DNA of 33,784 bases. Source: Azospirillum rugosum. GTDB taxonomy: Bacteria > Pseudomonadota > Alphaproteobacteria > Azospirillales > Azospirillaceae. A program made the position numbers and the translations under genes. Under the pieces are notes generated by a model that saw nothing but the letters and a program-made list of their open reading frames with translations, searched no databases and was not told where the DNA came from. Positions 1 through 8,442 of this stretch are shown here, piece after piece. Each line of letters begins with the position of its first letter. Position 1 is the first letter of the stretch. The stretch is taken from assembly GCF_017876155.1 (NCBI RefSeq), contig NZ_JAGINP010000040.1, positions 1 through 33,784 on the forward strand. Direction: 5' to 3'.

Positions 1-86
1 ACAAGGCCGCCAAGCCCTTCGTCTGGACCAAGCCCGCCGAGACCATCTTCGCCAAACTCAACCGGCTGCCTGCACCTTCTGAATGA
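1..86 (+). pseudogene. IS630-family transposase, C-terminal tail
   Basis: Frame 3 of the plus strand reads the last 27 residues of a transposase (ending KPFVWTKPAETIFAKLNRLP, then five more residues and TGA at 84-86). This tail is characteristic of IS630/Tc1-mariner-type DDE transposases. The rest lies left of the window, so it cannot be said whether the element is intact. The element should end within about 20-30 bases of the stop; the TA at 105-106 is a plausible target-site edge but was not proven. It abuts, and probably interrupts, the receiver gene on the opposite strand. Confidence 0.75.
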
Positions 87-1618
87 GTCAGTGCATTAGG
101 GACATAGGCCTCTATGCTCACTGGAAAGGTCGCAGGTAGGGGTGCAATCAGGCCAACCCGCCCGAGTCCTGACAGCAGACGCTGTTGAATTTCGAGGGCA
201 GGCGCTTCGCGTAGGCGTGCCACGATCCGAACTGTTCCGTGCGCCAACGCAAGGCGGAGATCGTGCCAAGAAACCGTATCAATGTGCTTCATCCGCCAAG
301 CAATCCAGGAAAGCTGACCATCCAGCATGATGGCTGGCGTACGTGAGTCGGAACCGTACTTCCATGCAGTCCGATCTACCGGATGGACATCACCAACCAG
401 CAACAATACGCGTGGTGCGGCTCCACGCTGTAGATCGCAGGCTGGAGTAAGGACGAGGAGCACTTCATTAAGCCCAACTTCGACTGGAAAGGGCTTGGTC
501 CTCTCGCTCTCTTTGTCCACAGGTACATCGACAGCCGGGGCGGCAACCCTAAGAATATCGCCGAACGAAACCGGCCATTCGGGAGAGGATTTGAGGCGGA
601 GCCGTTCCGGGTTTTGCGAGAGAATTCGCTGAACGAGATCCTGCAGCTCTGGAGATCCAGCGACATAGGGCGGCGGGTGATTGATGGACTTGATGCCATT
701 GAGTTCCAAGGCTGAGTTGATGATCCCCTTTTCGGCTTCAATCTCGTGCTGTAGCACCCGGTCAAAAACATCAACAAGGTAGCTGCCGGTTGGCTCGCCC
801 TCGAACTCAAGCAGGAGCTGCTGTACCTGTGCGATGTCAGACAGCTTCAACCGTCGCATCCCCTTGACGGTCCGAGCGGCTGCTTGAGCGATTCCGGTCT
901 CTAACGAATGAAAAAAGCGGGCGAGCTTGCGCGTCTCCTCTGCGTTCGTAGCAAGCCGTTCGAGCTGCCGTTCAAGGCGACCGGGTACATCGAGATCCTG
1001 CTTAGGCAGGATCCTGAATCCAGAGTCAGTCAGGCCAACACTGTCGCGGAACTCGTCCCTGTTTGCCTCTAGGTAGCTAGAACGTGAGATGAGAAGGACA
1101 AGTGGCGGGTTCGCAGCCCTTTTCGCCACCGCCTCTCGGAGAAGCTCCTTTGAAAGGTTGAAAGCTTGCTGGTTCTGAGCGCCGCCGAGATAGAGGTCGA
1201 TGACGATGAGGTCGGTCGCTTGCGCTTCGGTGCTGAAACTCCGACCCCGGAGCGTACATTTTAGGCCGAACTCTTTCAACCTACGGTGCGCTACGTCGAC
1301 ATGAGCCAAGTCGTTCGCGTGGTTAGCTACATAGCGGGCGAACAAGGCCTTTGCGACTTCACCGAGTTCATCCCGCAGCCGCCAAATCGCAGCAACATAC
1401 TCATTTTGAACAATTTTTTCGGTGAATCGGAATCCCTTGCCATCGGGCCATGCGCGATTGATTAGCTCGCGCTGATGGTCATTAAGGTCGGCGGCAAACG
1501 TAGACCACTCGTCCGCGTAGTTATCCAGGTCTGCTGCGAGCGGTACCGTGTCGAGGGCGTCGTCAACGATGAGGGCACGGGTCACCTCCCTCTGAACCAG
1601 CAGGTCACGTAAACTCAT
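87..1618 (-). CDS. divergent receiver-domain (response-regulator-like) protein, 3' end probably cut by IS630
   Basis: Starting at ATG 1618 the minus strand is open without a stop to the window edge (over 500 codons). The N-terminal ~215 residues carry the receiver signature: acidic pair D19-D20 in ALIVDDALD, putative phospho-acceptor D141 in DLIVIDLYLGG, Ser/Thr position in VLLISRSS, and the switch lysine K206 in RILPKQDL. The gap between the acidic pair and D141 (about 120 residues) is far larger than in a normal CheY-like domain, so roughly 80 residues are inserted there. The C-terminal ~290 residues match nothing I recognise. Its ATG overlaps the stop of the upstream GHKL gene (ATGA), so the two are translationally coupled and very likely a kinase-receiver pair. 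The reading frame meets the IS630 end near 86-106, so the native C-terminus is probably lost or replaced. Confidence 0.8.
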
Positions 1619-3999
1619 GCTTCGGCTCCTACCGGCATCTCGAACACAAAACGATGGAGGCGTCCGGTTTCAGGATTGCGATGTTGGCTCAACTGGAGCG
1701 CGCCGCCATGATATTCGGCTGCTTCACGTGCGATGAACAACCCAAGGCCGCGCCTCCGCTTTGTGTCCTTAAGTGAAAAGAATGGCCTGAAGACCTTCTC
1801 CGCATTTTCGGGGGCAATGCCCCGGCCGTTATCCTCAAAAGTTATCGTCGGTGGCCCACGCTCGATGGTGATGGAGATCTGCGGTTGGTAGGTAGGCTCC
1901 CGCTCGGCACGGATATCCATCCAGTGGATTGAATTGGAGATCAGGTTTTCAAGGATCTGCACGACCATGCCCTTCACAGCACGCACGCGGGTCGGCCGTT
2001 CTGGGGGATTCACCCGCACTGTAACGTTGTGACGGAGAAATTGCGCCTCGTGTGCCTCGAGTACGTCGCGGACGAGGTCGTCGAGCACGAACGCCTCAGT
2101 GCGCTGTCGCCCAGAGACACTGAGTGGATCGAGGATCTTAATTCGCTTGCTCACGCTATTCATCTCGGCCCGGAGGGTCTTGAAGTGAGCGCGCAGGTTC
2201 TGCGGTACGTCGGTGCCTTTTAGACGATCAAGCGCTTTAAGCGCATTCTCCGACGACCGCGCAAGCTCGTGCGCAACGACCTCCACCATCAAGCCGACGC
2301 CGGCCATGTCAATCATTTGACGACTCTCCTTCTCGACCTCGGCGATACGGTCGCGGGCCTTGGCCGCAAAGTCAGACAGCTCGAGCAGGGTTTGCTGGAG
2401 ATCCTCGACAGCCTCGCTGCCCTCTTCGGGTGTTACGCGGCGCAGTTTGCGGATCGCGGCCCGTGCACGCTCCTCAAGGCTGGCGACCCTAGTCTTGGCG
2501 TCTGAAAGATCGATCTTCTGATTCTTATACTGCCGTTCGACAAACCGCATAAAGTCGCCGAGCCTGTTCTGGATCGCATAGCGGATAACGTCAAGGAAGA
2601 CAATTTGCTCGGGAGTAACCCGGAGTCCCTCTCGGTTTGTCTGGTCCACAAGTAACGGGTTCTCCGCCCGGGAGATATTTACCCTGCCAACGAACTGGGT
2701 CTTATTAAGGGTGTAACCGCTGCGCCGAAGGGCTCGGCGGTCGAGTTCGAGCCAATCATCCTCATCTTCGCCATAAGGGAACACACGGAAGCCGTCGCGG
2801 AAGAGCAGGATACCCGACCACTGGTCCTGCAGATCGCGCAGGGCCTTGTTCTCCCCAGTGCTATCCACGCGGCTCAGCCGCCGCCGATTGTACCAATAGG
2901 CCTCAAATGTGAATGGACCTACATCCATAAGCGCTTGGTCCTCGATCTCGCCTTCCTTGCCTACGAAGGCTCCAATCAGGTCCTCCACTGGCAGCACAAC
3001 GGTTTCGGCTTCATGAGGGTGGTCAAACCCGAGATCAAAGACCTCGACAGTACAGGTGAGTGATGGCCGTCCATTGTCGATCCGATAGCTGCCAACGGCC
3101 TTAGCGTGCGCGGCGTCTAGCAGCTGACTGGGCATAAACGGAATGGAAATTCGCTCGCCGTTGAAGTATATGGCGATTCGGGGACGTTGCTCGACATCTA
3201 TCATTGGATCGGTCAGCCGTGCGAATTCGTAGCCGCACATCTCGCGGACACGGGCATCGGTCCAGTTCTCGAGCAAGTCCTGAATAATGATGTTAGTGCC
3301 CGACCAAGCCGGATCCGGCTTCAGCCCTCCTGCTTTTGGTTCAACTTTGATCTCATCGAGCATCGCATCGATGTTCGAGAACTCGCGCCAATCAATCATG
3401 AGTAGATTTAAGGATGAGTCGTCGGCTTTCGCGGTTTCGACCCTCAATCGCTCGCCCAAACGCATAGCGGATAGTCTGCCAATTCCCTTCTCACCGAGGA
3501 ATGGGGCCTCCTTCGAACCGACGGCGAGTGCTGCCTCGACCTCCCTCTTTCGCGATGCAGTGCCGATCACCAAAAACGCGTCGCGGAGATCTTTCATCGA
3601 CATGCCGGCCCCACGGTCGGAAACCGTGATCGTGTTCAGTGTTGCCTGGGCCTCATTCAAGGCCTTAAGCAGAGTACGATGGTCGCTGGCCTGCTCGATC
3701 GTGCGCCGATAAAGGGTCCGAGCACCTTCGCTCGCGCCGGGCAGGAAGGCGTCAAGGATCGCCTTCTTGAGCTCCTCCACTTTGCCCTGCCGCCTAGACA
3801 CTTTCTCCTTGAGCCGCAGGAAGAGCACCCGGGGAAGAACGATGTCGAAGCGGACATCCACGCCCTTACGCGAGCCATCAACACCACTTCGCTGTATGGC
3901 GTCGAACCCGTTCTTGATCAATTCGTAGAACGCGATAATGTCGGAGCTGATTAGCTCAGCGCCTAGCTCGAGGACCGTTCGCGCGGTTATCCGAAACAA
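1615..3999 (-). CDS. dual GHKL protein: N-terminal Hsp90/MORC-like ATPase plus C-terminal histidine-kinase core
   Basis: I choose the TTG at 3999 (794 residues) because AAGGAG (4006-4011) sits six bases upstream; the longer frame from 4101 adds an arginine-rich leader that looks non-coding. The N-terminal domain has the Bergerat fold motifs: N-box with E26, N30 and D33 (YELIKNGFDA), G1 box DRGAG near 128-132, and lid GEKGIG near 169-174. The C-terminal part looks like a histidine kinase: H-box VAHELARSSENAL with H577, N-box LENLISNS near 684-691, G1 FEDNGRGIAP near 721-730, F-box FRPFFSLKDT and G2 GLGLF near 751-755. No transmembrane segment is visible, so it is cytosolic. A long helical region lies between the two ATPase units. 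It is coupled to the receiver gene downstream. Conflict-system roles are known for MORC/MutL-like GHKL proteins; a defence role here is inference. Confidence 0.85.
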   Translation of the reverse strand: MFRITARTVLELGAELISSDIIAFYELIKNGFDAIQRSGVDGSRKGVDVRFDIVLPRVLFLRLKEKVSRRQGKVEELKKAILDAFLPGASEGARTLYRRTIEQASDHRTLLKALNEAQATLNTITVSDRGAGMSMKDLRDAFLVIGTASRKREVEAALAVGSKEAPFLGEKGIGRLSAMRLGERLRVETAKADDSSLNLLMIDWREFSNIDAMLDEIKVEPKAGGLKPDPAWSGTNIIIQDLLENWTDARVREMCGYEFARLTDPMIDVEQRPRIAIYFNGERISIPFMPSQLLDAAHAKAVGSYRIDNGRPSLTCTVEVFDLGFDHPHEAETVVLPVEDLIGAFVGKEGEIEDQALMDVGPFTFEAYWYNRRRLSRVDSTGENKALRDLQDQWSGILLFRDGFRVFPYGEDEDDWLELDRRALRRSGYTLNKTQFVGRVNISRAENPLLVDQTNREGLRVTPEQIVFLDVIRYAIQNRLGDFMRFVERQYKNQKIDLSDAKTRVASLEERARAAIRKLRRVTPEEGSEAVEDLQQTLLELSDFAAKARDRIAEVEKESRQMIDMAGVGLMVEVVAHELARSSENALKALDRLKGTDVPQNLRAHFKTLRAEMNSVSKRIKILDPLSVSGRQRTEAFVLDDLVRDVLEAHEAQFLRHNVTVRVNPPERPTRVRAVKGMVVQILENLISNSIHWMDIRAEREPTYQPQISITIERGPPTITFEDNGRGIAPENAEKVFRPFFSLKDTKRRRGLGLFIAREAAEYHGGALQLSQHRNPETGRLHRFVFEMPVGAEA

Positions 4000-4184
4000 G
4001 TGCCACTCCTTCTTCCTAGATAAGTGTCTTCGAACGCGGCCAGCTGCATGAGGCAGGCCCGCAAGATGCCGCGACTTCCCAATTGGACCTCGATGCGGCA
4101 CAGTGCCACGTCTGCAGCCCTGGGCCTAGCGACTGGGACTGCCTCTTTGACGAATTTGATAGAGACTCCCCCAGTCAGTTGCAT
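3987..4184 (-). CDS. possible 65-residue leader protein, unknown function
   Basis: An ORF from ATG 4184 with AGGA six bases upstream (AGGATAGGGTATG) reads 65 residues with codon use like the neighbouring genes. It ends 13 bases inside the chosen start of the GHKL gene, and the GHKL ribosome binding site lies within it, which would give coupling. It also lies just downstream of the best promoter seen here. I recognise no family. It could equally be untranslated leader. Confidence 0.4.
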   Translation of the reverse strand: MQLTGGVSIKFVKEAVPVARPRAADVALCRIEVQLGSRGILRACLMQLAAFEDTYLGRRSGTCFG

Positions 4185-4209
4185 ACCCTATCCTATTGCC
4201 GCCATAGCG

Positions 4210-4238
4210 AGAATAAGTAGGTTTGGATTTTACATCAA
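4210..4238 (-). promoter_or_regulatory. sigma70-type promoter for the GHKL/receiver operon
   Basis: On the minus strand TTGATG (4233-4238) is followed after exactly 17 bases by TATTCT (4210-4215), a good -35/-10 pair in an AT-rich patch. The expected start of transcription is near 4203, about 20 bases before the leader ORF. The -35 box lies at the edge of the IS5-like remnant, so the promoter may have been created or altered by an insertion. Confidence 0.5.
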
Positions 4239-4242
4239 GCCG

Positions 4243-4314
4243 TGAAAAGGGGCTGCTCCACCGCTGAGCGACCAGGGCGCGGATAGCGTTGCTATCAAAA
4301 GCTTTATCGGCCAG
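4243..4314 (-). pseudogene. IS5-family transposase scrap
   Basis: The minus strand reads LADKAFDSNAIRALVAQRW, which resembles the second catalytic region of IS5-type transposases (DKxYDSxxxRxxI). Only about 24 residues remain. It is cut on one side by the inverted repeat of the ISL3 element and fades out on the other near the operon promoter. Confidence 0.5.
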
Positions 4315-4361
4315 TGTAAAGGCCGGATGAAAATTTGGGGTCCATTCGCATTCCCGGTGCA
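4315..4361 (+). repeat. left terminal inverted repeat of the ISL3 element
   Basis: The outer 21 bases match the right end exactly in inverted orientation; the next ~25 bases (through CGCATTCC and GTGCA) match with a few gaps and substitutions. Confidence 0.8.
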
Positions 4362-4431
4362 TGCCTGATGCGGACTGGAGGCGGAATACGCACATAGAGG
4401 GAACGTTTTTCCCTCCAGAGCACCAGCTTCC

Positions 4432-6033
4432 TTGTCCAAATCACTGCTTTCGTTGCTCCCGGCCGGCCTTGTCGTCGACCGAGTTTCCGTTGAGGCGGAT
4501 CGCGTCGCCGTCACGGCCCACGTGCGGGCCGCAAAGGCGGTCTGTCCGCTATGCCATCGCCCCTCCGTGCGCGTCCACAGCCGGTACACCCGACAGCTGG
4601 GCGACCTGCCGTGGCAGGGCCGGGTCGGTGAACTCCACCTGCAGGTCCGCCGCTTCCGGTGTGCGACGGCGGGCTGTCCCCGCCGCATCTTCGCCGAATG
4701 CCTGCCCGCCGTGGCGGCACCCCGGGTCCGGCGCACCCGCCGGCTCGCCGAGGCGCAGCGCGCCAATGCGCTGAGTGCCGGTGGAAATCCCGGCGCCCGG
4801 CTGTCGACCCGGCTCGCCATGCCGGTCAACGGCGACACGCTGCTGCGGTTGGTCCGCGCCGCCGACCGACCTGCGCCACCACCCGCTCGGATCATCGGCA
4901 TTGACGACTGGGCGTGGCGCCGCGGCTGCCGCTACGGCACCATCGTTGTCGATCTCGAACGCAACCGGCCCATCGAGCTGCTGCCGGATCGCCAGGCCGA
5001 AACCGTTGCCACTTGGCTGGCGGCCCATCCGGAGGTCGAAGTCGTCGCCCGCGATCGCGCCGGTGCCTACGCCGAGGGTGTCCGGCTGGGAGCGCCACAA
5101 GCCATTCAGGCTGCGGATCGTTGGCATCTGCTGCGCAACCTCGGCGACGCGGTCCGTCATGTCTTCGATCGCCATCATGCCGACCTCCGGGCCGCGGCGT
5201 GCGGCGCTGTCGTGGAGCCGGTCACGGAGAAGGCGTCCGGACCGGAGCCTCTCCCGCCACCCCGTCCCACACGTCGCGAACAATGCAGTGCGGCCAAGCA
5301 AGCCGCCCGCCATGCCCGGTACACCGAACTCGCGGCCCTGCAGGCCCGAGGCTGGTCGCAATCGCGCATCGCCCGGACGCTCGGCCTGGACCGCAAGACG
5401 GTGCGGGTCTGGCTGTGGGCTGGTCAGCCGCCAAGTTGGTCGCAACCGGCGAAGGGGAGCCTGTTGGACGCCCACGTCGATTACCTACGGGCGCGCTAGA
5501 GCGAAGGCTGCTGGAACGCCACACAGCTCTGGTGGGAAATCCGACAACGCGGCTTTTCCGGTCAGTCCCGCATCGTGCGCGATTGGGTTCACGGCCTGCG
5601 CGTGAATGAGCCGGCGGCCCGCTCGGCGGCGAAATCGACATGGCGCGTCCCCTCCGGGCGACGGGCCGCCTGGCTGGTGGCGGCCCGGTCGGAGGAAATC
5701 GACCGAACGGAGCAGGCGTTTGTCGCCGCTCTGATCACCGGATCCTCCTCTCTGGAGCGCGTCATCCATCTGGTTCGCACGTTCCGCGACATCGTCAGCG
5801 GCCAAAAGGCCGACCAGCTCGATGGCTGGCTCGCCGCTGCCCGCGAAACACGGCTGGCCGGCTTTGCCGACGGATTGCAGCGGGACTTGCCGGCCGTCCG
5901 CGCCGCGTTGTCGCTGCGCTGGAGCACCAGCCCGGTGGAGGGGCAGATCAACCGGCTCAAATCCGTCAAACGCCAGATGTATGGGCGAGCCGGGTTCGAC
6001 CTCCTGCGGCAACGGGTGCTTGGCACCGCGTAA
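4432..6033 (+). pseudogene. ISL3-family transposase with in-frame amber stop
   Basis: From TTG 4432 the frame encodes an N-terminal zinc-ribbon (CPLCHRPSVRVHSRY, later CATAGCPRRIFAE), then the DDE core starting IIGIDDWAWRRGCRYGTIVVDL with ELLPDRQAETV and VVARDRAGAYAEGV, then ADRWHLLRNLGDAV and a helix-turn-helix (ARGWSQSRIARTLGLDRKTV). TAG at 5497-5499 stops it after DYLRAR. The same frame resumes at once with SEGCWNATQLWWEIRQRGF and runs to TAA 6031-6033, including the terminal catalytic region STSPVEGQINRLKSVKRQMYG. A single TGG to TAG change would explain the break. Full length would be about 533 residues, normal for the family. Confidence 0.85.
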
Positions 6034-6123
6034 AGCGGAGGTGGTCCGCTCGCCCCGTGCCGTCCGGCTCCGCTGCATCGGGTTTGCGGAAGAGCCACGG
6101 TCACTCCGCCATTGACACGTGGC

Positions 6124-6165
6124 GGCTTCGACCTGTTGCGCCATCGCGTCCTTGAGGCCGTTTGA
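6124..6165 (+). pseudogene. second, diverged copy of the ISL3 transposase C-terminus
   Basis: GFDLLRHRVLEAV followed by TGA. It repeats, with substitutions, the GFDLLRQRVLGTA that ends the main transposase about 90 bases earlier, in the same frame. It suggests the element is a recombinant of two related ISL3 copies or carries an internal tail duplication. Confidence 0.6.
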
Positions 6166-6187
6166 ACGGCGGTGCTCCAGCTTTCCG

Positions 6188-6232
6188 CTGCACTAGGAAT
6201 GCGGATGGCCCAATTTTCATCCGGCCTTTACA
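6188..6232 (-). repeat. right terminal inverted repeat of the ISL3 element
   Basis: Reverse complement of the left end, with identical outer 21 bases and small indels further in (the left copy has extra bases in its G-run). Confidence 0.8.
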
Positions 6233-6736
6233 ACCGGAACTAGCGCGACGAGCGTGCACGGCCTCGTCGATCAGCTCCGCCCGCTCGGCGAAGAGATCAA
6301 CCGGCTGGAAGCGCGCATTCTGGAGTGGCGCCGCGCCAGCGACGTGAGCCGCCGGTTGGCGACGATTCCCGGCATCGGGCCGATCACCGCCAGTGCGATC
6401 GCCGCGGCGGTCCCGGATGGGACACTGTTCCGATCCGGCCGGCAGTTCGCCGCATGGCTCGGCCTGACGCCGAAAGCCCACAGCAGTGGCGGGAAGGACT
6501 GGCAGGCGGGGATCAGCAAGCAAGGTGATGGCTACATCCGCCGCCTGCTGTTCGTCGGCGCCACGGCGGTCGTGCGGCTGGCCCGCCAGGGCAACGCGGC
6601 TCGATGCTGGGCGGCGAAGCTGCTGGAGCGCAAGCCTGCCAAACTCACCGCCGTGCCCCTGGCCAACAAGACCGCGCGCATCGCCTGGGCGGTGCTGACG
6701 CGCGGCGGAACCTATGCGGCGCCGACCGCCGCGTAG
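6233..6736 (+). pseudogene. IS110-family (IS1111-like) transposase, N-terminus missing
   Basis: Frame 2 is open from the ISL3 end to TAG at 6734-6736. It encodes a coiled helix (VDQLRPLGEEINRLEARILEW) and the Transposase_20 domain: IPGIGPITASAIAAAV, FAAWLGLTPKAHSSGGKDWQ with the conserved serine, and GDGYIRRLLFVGATAVV. The N-terminal DEDD RuvC-like half is absent, removed at the junction with the ISL3 repeat, and was not found elsewhere in the window. Confidence 0.85.
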
Positions 6737-6960
6737 TCAAGTTTCGGCTCGGCCGCGGACAAGCCCCTGCCGAGGCGGATGGCGTAGGGTGGTGAGACGT
6801 GATGACGAACCGGTCAGACCGGGGATCGACCAAACCCACGGGGACCAAGCGCCCGAGAGCGTGCTGAGGTGATTTGGGCGTTGATCCGCGGACTTCATCA
6901 AGGCCAGCAACCAGAGTTCGCGACGACAGGCCGGACACATGGATGCACCCGACCAACCGT
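6737..6960 (+). mobile_element. 3' non-coding end of the IS1111-like element
   Basis: About 220 bases without a convincing gene between the transposase stop and the sequence GGCCGGACACATGGATGCA, which looks like an IS1111-type end. In IS1111 elements the structured guide (bridge) RNA is encoded in this 3' segment, so such an RNA may be encoded here. The exact element end was not determined. Confidence 0.4.
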
Positions 6961-7242
6961 CAACACGAATTCTCCTCTTGCGCCGAGAGGGCCGTCCACA
7001 CATGGTGTCTTCGACGTCCAACGCCTTTCACCGGCATTTTGGGAAAAGGGCTGTCCACCACATCACCTCACTCCTCCGCAGTCGGACGCTTTGCGGAGCG
7101 TGAGCGCCACCATCACGCAAAGTGCGGGAGAACCGTAGACTTCCTCTTAAGCGGAACTCAAAATGCTGTAGTGCCTTAGCGGTTGAGTCCTGCAACTTAA
7201 ATTTTTGTTCCAGTATCTGCACTCTTCAGCTAAGAGCAACGT
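6961..7242. other. intergenic region upstream of the ssp operon
   Basis: No gene seen. The last 80 bases are AT-rich (an A/T run near 7196-7206), as expected for a promoter, but no -35/-10 pair with normal spacing is convincing. AAGAG six bases before ATG 7243 is a serviceable ribosome binding site for sspA. Confidence 0.5.
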
Positions 7243-8433
7243 ATGAACATGCGTAGCGATGAAATAGATGCGCCTATATTTCTCGACGGATTTGCGACAC
7301 TGCCGCTTGCACCGGAAGCGCGCGCCGCGATGCTCGCGGCTTGGGAGCTTCCTGGCAACGCAGGTTCACCAAACGGGTCGGGCGAGCGCGCCGCACGGAT
7401 TGTTGAAGACGGCCGCTCTGCGGTTGCAGACCTCATCGGTGCGGCACCGGCTGAGATCGTCTTCACTTCAGGGGCTACGGAAGCAAACAATCTCGCCATC
7501 CTTGGCGTAGCGGCAGCATACGGCAAGAATCAATGCAACCGGCGCCGGATCGTCATCTCCGCGATCGAGCACAAGGCGGTTATCGAGCCTGTGCGCCGGT
7601 TGGAAGCTGAGGGCTTTGCCGTCACTGTTGCGCCTGTGCATGAGAATGGGCATCTCGACCTCAATGCTTTGTCGCGGCTTATCGGTGACGATGTACTGCT
7701 CGCGTCGGTGATGCTAGCGAACAACGAGATCGGCGTGATTCAGCCGGTCCGCGAGGTGGCACAGATTTCCCATGCCGCCGGTGCGCTTTTCCACTGCGAC
7801 GCTGCACAAGCTGCTGGCAAAATCCCGATCGACGTCCTTGATCTTGACGTCGATTACCTAAGTCTATCCGGCCATAAATGCTATGGTCCGATGGGCATCG
7901 GAGCGCTGTATCTGTCGGCCGCTGCGCCACGACCTACACCGCAAATTTTTGGCGGCGGGCAGCAAGGCGGCGTTCGGTCAGGCACCGAACCAGTCGCTCT
8001 GATCGCTGGCTTTGGCGCCGCCGCGAGGGTCGCGCGATCGCGTCTGCCTGAGGATCAGGCGCACGGGGTTAGACTAATCGCCATCCTGCTCGAAGAACTT
8101 GCTCGCCACCAGTTACGTTTTACCAGAGTGAGCGGAAACGCCGAGACCCTGCCGGGAAGCGCTGCGATTATGATGCCGGGGGTGGATGCGGACATGCTGT
8201 GTGCTACAGCCGCGCGGGAGGTCTCGCTCTCCACAGGGTCGGCCTGCACATCTGGCCAGATAAGAGTGTCTCATGTCCTTGAGGCGATTGGGTTTTCTGA
8301 TCACGATGCACGCTCCGTGGTCCGAATTTTCTGCAACCGGTACACGACTGAGACGGAAGTCGTCACCGCAGCACACCTCATAGCAGACGCCGCCAAGCGT
8401 TGTTGGCTTGCAACTGGAGAGCTTCGCCAGTAG
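7243..8433 (+). CDS. sspA: cysteine desulfurase SspA (DndA/IscS-type)
   Basis: A 396-residue PLP-dependent class V aminotransferase that would take sulfur from L-cysteine as an enzyme persulfide for DNA phosphorothioation. Visible features: SGATEANN (76-83) for PLP phosphate binding, H110 in IEHKAV, N161 in ANNEIGVIQPV, D186 in HCDAAQAAGK, the PLP-binding lysine K212 in LSGHKCYGP, GGGQQGGVRSGT (238-249), and the mobile catalytic loop LSTGSACTSG with C335. Length is normal. Two possible starts (ATG 7243 or 7249) lie close together; AAGAG precedes the first. It opens a four-gene operon; sspB begins about nine bases after its stop. A housekeeping IscS/NifS role is unlikely because no Fe-S assembly genes are adjacent. 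Confidence 0.93.
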   Translation: MNMRSDEIDAPIFLDGFATLPLAPEARAAMLAAWELPGNAGSPNGSGERAARIVEDGRSAVADLIGAAPAEIVFTSGATEANNLAILGVAAAYGKNQCNRRRIVISAIEHKAVIEPVRRLEAEGFAVTVAPVHENGHLDLNALSRLIGDDVLLASVMLANNEIGVIQPVREVAQISHAAGALFHCDAAQAAGKIPIDVLDLDVDYLSLSGHKCYGPMGIGALYLSAAAPRPTPQIFGGGQQGGVRSGTEPVALIAGFGAAARVARSRLPEDQAHGVRLIAILLEELARHQLRFTRVSGNAETLPGSAAIMMPGVDADMLCATAAREVSLSTGSACTSGQIRVSHVLEAIGFSDHDARSVVRIFCNRYTTETEVVTAAHLIADAAKRCWLATGELRQ

Positions 8434-8442
8434 CATGCCCGC

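Larger units (their letters stand above)
4315..6232 (+). mobile_element. ISL3-family insertion sequence, transposase inactivated
   Basis: About 1.9 kb bounded by inverted repeats starting TGTAAAGGCCGGATGAAAAT and holding one ISL3-type transposase gene with an internal stop. On its left lies an IS5 scrap and on its right a half IS1111, so its two flanks do not belong together: it landed in, or caused a deletion between, older insertion sequences. I could not identify a clean target duplication. Confidence 0.8.

Noticed and set aside
376..810. 144-codon minus-strand ORF starting at 810
   Set aside because: Out of frame with the longer receiver-protein frame that starts at 1618 and carries recognisable motifs.
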